Shown: one piece after another, positions 1-5,024 of the stretch
Layout of the letters: every line of letters starts with the position of its first letter
Numbering within the stretch: the stretch's first letter is position 1
Assembly: GCA_021802225.1 (NCBI GenBank)
Contig: JAKAAS010000195.1
Coordinates: forward strand, 1 to 5,024
From: Bacillota bacterium
Lineage (GTDB): Bacteria; Bacillota_E; Sulfobacillia; Sulfobacillales; Sulfobacillaceae
DNA: 5,024 nt
Reading direction: 5' to 3'
Notes under the pieces: model-generated
What the model was told of the DNA's origin: nothing
The model's input: the letters and a program-made list of their open reading frames with translations, nothing else
Databases searched by the model: none
Position numbers and translations under genes: made by a program

Positions 1-1959
1 CAGCATAGCCGTGATAGGGTAAAAATCAAAAACCAGCATAGCCAGTACGACGAAAAACATTATCCGAATAGTCTCGGTGATGCGGTAGATGGCGTAGCTG
101 TTCATGCGTTCAAAAATACGCCGGGCTTCTTCTATAGCTTTGATGATTACACTCAGGCCGGGAGCCACCAGCACCAGGGCGGACGCAGCCCTGGCTGCGT
201 CCGTCGCACCTGAGACGGCAATGCCTACATCGGCCTGCTTCAACGCCGGCGCATCGTTGACGCCGTCACCAGTCATGGCTACAAGATGCCCGCGCTGCTG
301 CAAAGCCTTGACAATGCCGTATTTATGCTCGGGAAAAACCTGCGCAAAACCGTCCGCCGCTTCGATTGTCTCCTGCGCCGCCTCACCAAGGTGATTGATG
401 TCTACATTTTTCAAAAATAATTGGTCGGCTGGCTGAATATTTGTGCCCAGACCAAGTTGCCCAGCAATTTCCCGGGCGATGGCGACGTTGTCGCCGGTCA
501 CCATTTTAACCTGAATGCCATGGGCCTCGGCCCTGGCAATGGTATCTCGGGAATCCTCTCGAGGCGGATCAAACAGCGGCAGAATGCCGAGAAGGGTCCA
601 TGCTCCGTCTCCCTGGCGCCGCGCCACACCCAGCGTGCGGTATCCCTTGCCAGCGAGTTGCTCCACCGCATCTTGGGCTTGCTTCTGCAGCCCAGGGTCA
701 GGCGCGCACAGAGTCATAATCACCTGAGGCGCGCCTTTGGTGACCGTCCAAACCACTCCGTCTGCATCACGCACCACGGCTTCCGTGCGTTTAGAAACCG
801 GGTCAAACGGAGTGAATTTTTCCTCCTGATAGGCAGCGAGACGCGAGTGATCTTTAACACCCGCTAAAATGGCCATGTCGATACTATCGTTGTCTTCTGC
901 CTTGGAGGCAAGGGCTCCCATTAGAACTACAGTGTCCTGATCCACTGCCTTGCCAAAGACCTGCGGCGTGCCTAGGGTAAGAATGTTCTGTGTGAGGGTC
1001 CCCGTCTTATCTGAACATAGGATTTCAACTCCCGCCATCTCTTCAATGGATTCCAGACGCGTCACGATAGCACGCATACGGGACAGCTTCAAAGCCCCTA
1101 ATGCCATCGTCACGGAGAGCACTGCCGGCATTGCCACCGGAATAGAAGCCACGGTCAGGATCAACGCAAACTGGAGGAGCTGCACGAATGGGGCGCCGCG
1201 GAAAAGTTGGACTGTAACGAGTATGGCCACTAACCCGAGGGCGAGATAAATGAGATAATCCCCTATCCGCAGAACGGCTTTCTGAAAATGGGACACGGCA
1301 CCGGCCTTCTGCACCAAACCTGCCGTCTTCCCAAAAAAGGTATGCATTCCGGTCGCGGTCACCACTGCTTGCATCTCGCCTTGTTTGACAATGGTGCCAG
1401 AATAGGCTGCATCGCCTATTTTCTTACTCACTGGCAGAGATTCGCCCGTTAAGGCAGACTGGTCGATGCTGAGATAATCGCCACTGAACAACTGCACATC
1501 GGCCGGGATGATGTCACCAAGACGGATGCGTATGATATCGCCAGGCACAAGATCAGTCGCAGGAACTTCCTGCCATTGTCCATCTCGCAAGATTCGAGAT
1601 TTTAATGCCAACTGATTTTTCAACGCTTCGACAGCGTTGGCCGCTTGGTATTCCTGCCAAAACCCAATGACAGCATTGAAAATCAAAAGCAACATAATAA
1701 TGATAAAATCTGCCCAGTGCCTTACGACCCCGGAGAGGAGGGCCGCCAATTCAATCATCCACGGGATAGGCCCCCACAGATAACGCAGGAAGCGCATAAC
1801 CGGGTTGACCCTGGTCTCTTTCAGGGCATTAGGACCCCACTGCTGGATGCGCTTTCGGGCCTCCTCCGCAGTCAGTCCCTGAGGTGTTGTCTGCAGTTGC
1901 GCCATAGTTTCAGGGACGGTAGTTTTGGGTGGGCCCGGTTCCGATAGATTCTGTGACAT
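1..1959 (-). CDS. Plasma-membrane-type proton-efflux P-type ATPase (P-IIIA), C-terminus beyond the window
   Basis: Predicted ATP-driven H+ exporter of the cytoplasmic membrane. The frame is open without interruption from the ATG at 1959 to the left edge, giving 653 residues; family members are usually about 750-950, so the C-terminal membrane helices are missing. Visible in order: cytoplasmic N-terminus; M1-M2 hairpin (about 58-102) with Asn95 at the place of the plant pump Asn106; actuator domain with TGES (171-174); M3 (about 233-252); M4 with PVAMP (274-278), close to the PIAMP of plant H+-ATPases; phosphorylation motif CSDKTGT (315-321, Asp317); nucleotide domain with FDP and KGAP (Lys408); DPPR (464-467); VTGDN (487-491); TGDGVND (563-569); M5 with TIRI (Arg632, matching plant Arg655). 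HTFFGK (206-211) is also typical of this class. Heavy-metal CxxC domains are absent. The M6 aspartate that binds the proton lies outside the window, so proton specificity rests on overall resemblance. Confidence 0.93.
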   Translation of the reverse strand, partial: MSQNLSEPGPPKTTVPETMAQLQTTPQGLTAEEARKRIQQWGPNALKETRVNPVMRFLRYLWGPIPWMIELAALLSGVVRHWADFIIIMLLLIFNAVIGFWQEYQAANAVEALKNQLALKSRILRDGQWQEVPATDLVPGDIIRIRLGDIIPADVQLFSGDYLSIDQSALTGESLPVSKKIGDAAYSGTIVKQGEMQAVVTATGMHTFFGKTAGLVQKAGAVSHFQKAVLRIGDYLIYLALGLVAILVTVQLFRGAPFVQLLQFALILTVASIPVAMPAVLSVTMALGALKLSRMRAIVTRLESIEEMAGVEILCSDKTGTLTQNILTLGTPQVFGKAVDQDTVVLMGALASKAEDNDSIDMAILAGVKDHSRLAAYQEEKFTPFDPVSKRTEAVVRDADGVVWTVTKGAPQVIMTLCAPDPGLQKQAQDAVEQLAGKGYRTLGVARRQGDGAWTLLGILPLFDPPREDSRDTIARAEAHGIQVKMVTGDNVAIAREIAGQLGLGTNIQPADQLFLKNVDINHLGEAAQETIEAADGFAQVFPEHKYGIVKALQQRGHLVAMTGDGVNDAPALKQADVGIAVSGATDAARAASALVLVAPGLSVIIKAIEEARRIFERMNSYAIYRITETIRIMFFVVLAMLVFDFYPITAML

Positions 1960-2108
1960 ATCGCGTTCTCCTTAGTGGCAAGTTAAGATCAATGGCGGTT
2001 TCTATCCCTAACGGTCCACAGAAGGCAGGCAATTTCCCTTTTGTTGGCTACTGTGCCTTACAGGCCGATTCAGGGACGTGACCGACTTGACGAATGGGAG
2101 CGCCGGGA
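1960..2108 (-). other. Gap between the AhpD-like gene and the H+-ATPase gene
   Basis: This 149-bp stretch separates two genes on the same strand. I found no strong intrinsic terminator: the best hairpin, near 2052-2072, has a short bulged stem and no T-run after it. A weak promoter-like pair on the minus strand (TTGCCT, 16 nt, TAGGGA) could drive the ATPase, but the match is poor. The two genes could be co-transcribed or separate. Confidence 0.4.
1968..1973 (-). promoter_or_regulatory. Shine-Dalgarno site of the H+-ATPase gene
   Basis: AAGGAG on the minus strand lies 8 nt before the ATG at 1959. It supports that start, with the translated N-terminus beginning MSQNLSEP. Confidence 0.85.
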
Positions 2109-2465
2109 TTATACGCCCGTGTCCGCACCAGGCAAAAATTCATCCAGAGACTGCAGCAGCGGGGTTAAGTACATCAGCGCGGGTCCTCCGTGCATCATCA
2201 CGGCCATAAATCCCGCCTCGATAATTTCGTCCTGCGTCGCCCCTGCATGAATCGCGGCCTGAACATGCAAAGCAATGCACCATTCACATTGCGCGGCGAC
2301 GGCCAGCGCGACATTAATCAGACTCTTAGCTTGGGCACTGAGTGCGCCCGTGGCTTCAGTCTTGCCTGAAAAAGTTAAAAAGGCCTCGATTTCGGTAGGA
2401 TATTTCTGTTGCAAGCGCTGAATCAATCCAGAAACCTGCTGAATACGGTCATTCATTTGACCCAT
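2109..2465 (-). CDS. AhpD-like / carboxymuconolactone decarboxylase family protein
   Basis: A 118-residue, all-helical protein of the AhpD/CMD fold, a usual length for single-domain members. The redox signature CEWCIALH (Cys60, Cys63, His67) is the CxxCxxxH centre of AhpD, where the two cysteines cycle between dithiol and disulfide to reduce peroxides or reductase partners. The surrounding AVAAQC and the downstream AGATQDEIIEA (74-84) also fit the family. The conserved Glu normally 12 residues before the first Cys is Ser48 here, so peroxidase chemistry may differ. No signal peptide or membrane segment is seen, so it is probably cytosolic. The start is uncertain: an in-frame ATG at 2513 has no ribosome site; the ATG at 2465 follows GAGAGGGG; the ATG at 2456 would be used if the TATACT box just upstream is the promoter. 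Substrate is unknown; stress or redox housekeeping is the likely role. Confidence 0.85.
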   Translation of the reverse strand: MGQMNDRIQQVSGLIQRLQQKYPTEIEAFLTFSGKTEATGALSAQAKSLINVALAVAAQCEWCIALHVQAAIHAGATQDEIIEAGFMAVMMHGGPALMYLTPLLQSLDEFLPGADTGV

Positions 2466-2466
2466 G

Positions 2467-2472
2467 AGTATA
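2467..2472 (-). promoter_or_regulatory. Possible -10 box for the AhpD-like gene
   Basis: TATACT on the minus strand matches the sigma-70 -10 consensus at five of six positions. It ends just one base before the ATG at 2465. Transcription from it would begin near 2460, inside the assigned gene, leaving an almost leaderless message starting at the ATG at 2456. The -35 position (GCGGAA at 17-nt spacing) is poor, so this may be chance. Confidence 0.22.
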
Positions 2473-2539
2473 CCGCCCCTCTCATTGTTTTCCGCATCTT
2501 CCGCGCTACCCATTGTGGACTGGCGTTTCTAACCCGGAA

Positions 2540-2550
2540 GGCCAGTGGCC
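2540..2550. repeat. Short dyad GGCCA-G-TGGCC
   Basis: A perfect inverted repeat with 5-bp arms and a 1-nt centre. It shares the GGCCA/TGGCC arms with the longer dyad at 2595-2608. It could be a protein-binding site or chance in GC-rich DNA. Confidence 0.35.
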
Positions 2551-2594
2551 ACCCGTCTTCTTCTGTTCTACCGTAAGCGGTTTGTTGGCGGCTA

Positions 2595-2608
2595 GGGCCA
2601 TCTGGCCC
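2595..2608. repeat. Dyad GGGCCA-TC-TGGCCC
   Basis: A perfect inverted repeat with 6-bp arms and a 2-nt centre. The centre is too tight for a stable hairpin, so an operator for a dimeric regulator is more natural than an RNA structure. It lies three bases from another dyad. Confidence 0.45.
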
Positions 2609-2610
2609 CC

Positions 2611-2622
2611 AATTCAAGAATT
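2611..2622. repeat. Dyad AATTC-AA-GAATT
   Basis: A perfect inverted repeat with 5-bp arms and a 2-nt centre. It is centred 15 bp from the centre of the GGGCCA dyad. Its AT-rich character contrasts with the flanking sequence. Function is unknown; a regulator site is possible. Confidence 0.4.
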
Positions 2623-2670
2623 CCTGGCGTCCATGCACTACATCGGTGGGGGCTGCTCCACGTTCACATG

Positions 2671-2681
2671 CTCTCCGAGAG
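2671..2681. repeat. Short dyad CTCTC-C-GAGAG
   Basis: A perfect inverted repeat with 5-bp arms, ending 16 bp before the TTGACA hexamer at 2698. Its position just upstream of a candidate promoter is where an activator would bind. On its own it is weak evidence. Confidence 0.3.
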
Positions 2682-2696
2682 GACCGCCATCAGCGT

Positions 2697-2774
2697 ATTG
2701 ACAAGACATGGCAGCGGCGTCCACTATGAAGGCACTGGTGATTGATAAGGTGGTATTCTCAAATGGGCTATGAA
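2697..2774 (+). repeat. Two-block direct repeat with a 44-bp offset
   Basis: ATTGACAAG (2697-2705) and CTATGAA (2724-2730) recur as ATTGATAAG (2741-2749) and CTATGAA (2768-2774). The two blocks are separated by the same distance in each copy, while the sequence between them is not conserved. Eight of nine and seven of seven bases match. This could be tandem promoters or a repeated binding site. Confidence 0.4.
2698..2727 (+). promoter_or_regulatory. Candidate sigma-70 promoter for pyk
   Basis: A perfect -35 hexamer TTGACA (2698-2703) is followed after 18 nt by CACTAT (2722-2727), which keeps only three of six -10 positions. The better-looking TATGAA (2725-2730) sits 21 nt away, beyond normal spacing. 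If used, the pyk message would carry a leader of about 185 nt. A strong -35 with a weak or mis-spaced -10 would suit an activated promoter. Confidence 0.3.
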
Positions 2775-2903
2775 AAGAGGGGGAGCTTGAACACGCAGCC
2801 AGGGGGCATTGATGCGGGCACCGCCGTGCATTTTCGAACAAGCAACTCAGCAAGTGGTGCGGGGGATTCAAGGAGTAGGCGATTCGTTAAAAGCAGGACA
2901 ACC

Positions 2904-2912
2904 AAGGAGGTG
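2904..2912 (+). promoter_or_regulatory. Shine-Dalgarno site of pyk
   Basis: AAGGAGGTG is a nine-base complement to the 16S rRNA tail. Its GGAGG core ends 7 nt before the ATG at 2918. The near-perfect match fixes the start and predicts strong translation. Confidence 0.93.
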
Positions 2913-2917
2913 CGATT

Positions 2918-4348
2918 ATGATTCATCTCCCCTCCCACCAGACCAAAATTGTGTGCACAATTGGGCCCGCGTCCGATCCACCCGAGGTGCTGGAACAGCT
3001 TCTGCGAAGCGGCATGAATGTCGCCCGCATCAATCTGGCACACGGCAGCCTCACGGAGCAGCGGGGGCGGATTTTGCGCATTCGCGCCGCGGCCGCAGCC
3101 TCAACGGGCCGGGTCACCATTTTGGCCGACCTTCCGGGTCCCAAGCTCCGCATAGGCATTCTGCCCGCCCCGCTAACACTGACTAAAGGGCAACACGTCC
3201 GCTTAGCTCACCTCGCAGCAGCCCAAGACGACGCAATCCCTCTGGATATTCCGGAACTGGTGCATCCTTTGAAGCATGGGGACCCCGTCTTTTTAAACGA
3301 CGGATTCATCGCCCTTCAGGTGGAATCAGTGGATGACCAGGGCATCCACTGCCAGGTCAAGGTGGGCGGGACCCTGGTGTCCCACAAAGGGGTCAATCTC
3401 CCTACAGCCGGGGTTGCGGGCGGAGCCATCACCGCCCACGATAAAGAACTCATGGCATTTGCCCTGGATCTCGGGGTCGATGCACTGGGAATATCTTTTG
3501 TGGACAGTGCGGCGGACGTGCAGACCGCACGGCAGGCGGCTTCGGAAATGGGGTATTCTCCCTTTCTCATTGCCAAGATAGAGCGCAAGGGCGCCTGGCA
3601 CCAGATCGATGCTATTTTGGAAGCGGCTGACGGGATTATGGTCGCCCGCGGTGACCTGGGGGTCGAAGTTCCCATTGAGGATATCGCCTTGATCCAGAAA
3701 CGCCTCATCCGGAAAGCCCGCGAAGCCCACAAACCCGTCATCACCGCAACCCAAATGCTTGAGTCCATGGTCAGCAACCCCCGGCCCACCCGAGCCGAAG
3801 TGACCGACGTGGCCAACGCGATTCTCGATGGCACTGACTGTGTGATGCTGTCCGAGGAATCAGCGGTGGGGGAGTATCCCGTAGATGCTGTCCGCATGCT
3901 GGGCCGAATAGCCCAGGTGACAGAGCGCGCCCGCCACGAACAGCCCCTGCCTCCCATGGCAGAGAAGGAGCACGGAGTTCCCAGCATTGACTCAGTCATT
4001 GCCAACGACGTCCTGCAAGCGAGTGAGCGCTTGCACCCTGTATGCATTGTCACCCCCACCCAAAGCGGAGCCACTGCAAAACGCGTGGCCAGCTTTCGCC
4101 TGCCCTCCTGGATTCTGGCCATGAGCGCTCACGATGAGGTCTGCCAGAGGCTGGCTTTTTCCTACGGGGTCCATGCGGTGACGATGGCCCCGGCCGACAC
4201 GGCATGGGAAGTGGCCGCGCGCGATTGGCTGGCGGCTAGGGGCGTTGAGAAGGGCGTCGTTATCCTGACCCAAGGGCCGGACCAGGGACCGCCAGGCGGC
4301 ACCAACCGTCTGATGATCATTCGTCTTGAGCAGTCGGGGGACCTGTAA
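2918..4348 (+). CDS. pyk: Pyruvate kinase, predicted K+-independent type
   Basis: Catalyses PEP + ADP to pyruvate + ATP, the last step of glycolysis, in the cytosol. It is complete at 476 residues, the standard bacterial length, without the extra C-terminal PEP-utiliser domain of Bacillus-type enzymes. Domain A starts with TKIVCTIGPAS (9-19) and substrate-binding Arg37. The B domain occupies about 76-170 and ends near KGVNLP (157-162). The active site shows Lys220 and Glu222 (AKIER), the metal ligand Asp246 (ARGDLGVE), the TATQM block (276-280) and PTRAE (290-294). The C domain (about 355-476) has the usual SGATAKRVASFRL stretch. Asp71-Leu-Pro-Gly-Pro-Lys76 replaces the DTKGPE of K+-dependent enzymes, and NLAHG replaces NFSHG, so the monovalent-cation site is altered. 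A strong ribosome site fixes the start. The gene heads a likely two-gene unit with enolase 104 bp downstream. Confidence 0.97.
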   Translation: MIHLPSHQTKIVCTIGPASDPPEVLEQLLRSGMNVARINLAHGSLTEQRGRILRIRAAAAASTGRVTILADLPGPKLRIGILPAPLTLTKGQHVRLAHLAAAQDDAIPLDIPELVHPLKHGDPVFLNDGFIALQVESVDDQGIHCQVKVGGTLVSHKGVNLPTAGVAGGAITAHDKELMAFALDLGVDALGISFVDSAADVQTARQAASEMGYSPFLIAKIERKGAWHQIDAILEAADGIMVARGDLGVEVPIEDIALIQKRLIRKAREAHKPVITATQMLESMVSNPRPTRAEVTDVANAILDGTDCVMLSEESAVGEYPVDAVRMLGRIAQVTERARHEQPLPPMAEKEHGVPSIDSVIANDVLQASERLHPVCIVTPTQSGATAKRVASFRLPSWILAMSAHDEVCQRLAFSYGVHAVTMAPADTAWEVAARDWLAARGVEKGVVILTQGPDQGPPGGTNRLMIIRLEQSGDL

Positions 4349-4371
4349 CGGCGGGTGCGATCTAAAAAATT

Positions 4372-4382
4372 GCGTGAAACGC
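4372..4382 (+). other. Small stem-loop GCGT-GAA-ACGC after pyk
   Basis: A perfect 4-bp stem with a 3-nt loop begins 23 nt after the pyk stop, preceded by an A-run. There is no T-run after it, so it is not a standard terminator. It may fold together with the larger stem-loop just downstream. Confidence 0.3.
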
Positions 4383-4392
4383 CAGAGTTCAC

Positions 4393-4415
4393 TCCGCTCT
4401 GCACCGGTGAGCGGA
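4393..4415 (+). other. Stem-loop in the pyk-eno gap
   Basis: TCCGCTC (4393-4399) pairs perfectly with GAGCGGA (4409-4415) around a 9-nt loop. The hairpin is followed by CAACTTCTAAATCTT rather than a clean T-run, so any termination would be partial at best. It could instead be an RNA stability or processing element setting relative pyk and eno levels. Part of the loop also belongs to the palindrome CACCGGTG (4402-4409), which allows an alternative pairing. Confidence 0.5.
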
Positions 4416-4442
4416 CAACTTCTAAATCTTATTGGACCAAGG

Positions 4443-4447
4443 GGAGG
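4443..4447 (+). promoter_or_regulatory. Shine-Dalgarno site of eno
   Basis: GGAGG, within GGGGAGG, ends 5 nt before the ATG at 4453 and 8 nt before the next in-frame ATG at 4456. An in-frame TAA at 4450-4452 rules out any start further upstream. Both ATGs are therefore possible, differing by one residue. Confidence 0.88.
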
Positions 4448-4452
4448 AATAA

Positions 4453-5024
<572 letters not shown>

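Larger units (their letters stand above)
2466..2917. other. Long divergent intergenic control region
   Basis: These 452 bp separate the leftward AhpD-like gene from the rightward pyruvate kinase gene. Short open frames exist on both strands, but none has a convincing ribosome site or a recognisable protein, so I call no gene. The region should hold the promoters for both transcription directions. It contains four short dyads (2540-2550, 2595-2608, 2611-2622, 2671-2681), a TTGACA hexamer at 2698, and a two-block direct repeat with a 44-bp offset (2697-2774). The last 150 bp before pyk could be an untranslated leader. Confidence 0.6.

Noticed and set aside
104..1249. Several plus-strand open frames (104-394, 421-867, 950-1249)
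   Set aside because: They lie antisense to the H+-ATPase, whose frame contains every P-type ATPase motif. Their translations are low-complexity, Arg/Ser-rich and unlike known proteins.
2052..2072. A possible terminator between the AhpD-like gene and the ATPase
   Set aside because: The stem is bulged and short, and no T-run follows on the minus strand.
2708..2773. A 21-codon plus-strand frame (M-A-A-A-S-T-M-K-A-L...) upstream of pyk, considered as a leader peptide or a gene remnant
   Set aside because: There is no ribosome-binding site before either ATG, no run of regulatory codons, and the similarity of MKALVIDK to dehydrogenase N-termini is too short to mean anything.
2812..2835. A GCAC-CGCC-GTGC hairpin followed by ATTTTC, considered as a terminator or attenuator in the pyk leader
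   Set aside because: The stem is only 4 bp with a competing GCGG-GCA-CCGC fold, and the T-run is four bases. Too weak to call.
2638..2871. A 77-residue minus-strand frame in the divergent region
   Set aside because: No ribosome site, no recognisable domain, Cys/Pro/Ser-rich composition typical of spurious frames, and it crosses the likely pyk promoter.
2466..2917. A riboswitch or structured RNA in the long intergenic region
   Set aside because: I could not match any known riboswitch core. The visible dyads have 1-2 nt centres that fit DNA operators better than RNA stems.
3316..4122. A 268-residue minus-strand open frame opposite pyk
   Set aside because: Its length is notable, but it mirrors the codon pattern of pyk, resembles no protein I know and has no ribosome site. 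It is a shadow of a GC-rich gene.

Overview
The window (5,024 bp, moderately GC-rich) looks like ordinary bacterial chromosome with compact genes and strong Shine-Dalgarno sites. No insertion sequence, CRISPR array, tRNA or rRNA is visible. A plasma-membrane-type (P-IIIA) proton ATPase is a pump known from plants and fungi and, among prokaryotes, from many acidophiles and some archaea and Proteobacteria. With this base composition it makes an acid-tolerant bacterium plausible, for example Acidithiobacillus-like or Sulfobacillus-like, but the window alone does not settle the taxon.

Layout: two divergent gene pairs face away from a long control region. On the minus strand, reading leftward, are a small AhpD/carboxymuconolactone-decarboxylase-fold protein (2109-2465) and then, after a 149-bp gap, a P-IIIA H+-ATPase (1-1959) whose C-terminal part runs off the left edge. 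On the plus strand are pyruvate kinase (2918-4348) and, after a 104-bp gap containing a stem-loop, enolase (4453 to the right edge, incomplete). The 452-bp space between the pairs (2466-2917) has no convincing gene. It is rich in short dyads and contains a consensus TTGACA hexamer and a two-block direct repeat with a 44-bp offset.

How the genes fit together: enolase and pyruvate kinase catalyse the last two steps of glycolysis (2-phosphoglycerate to PEP to pyruvate) and yield ATP. The H+-ATPase spends ATP to expel protons. Shared control of these two activities from one divergent region is an attractive inference, but nothing in the sequence proves it.

The most interesting details are at residue level. 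The pyruvate kinase carries the Lys/Leu signature of K+-independent enzymes and also lacks a serine ligand of the K+ site. The enolase has a one-residue-longer and unusual catalytic loop between its conserved His and Gln-Glu. The AhpD-like protein keeps its CxxC...H centre but has Ser where the family normally has a catalytic Glu. I see no clear evidence of a wholly new system.
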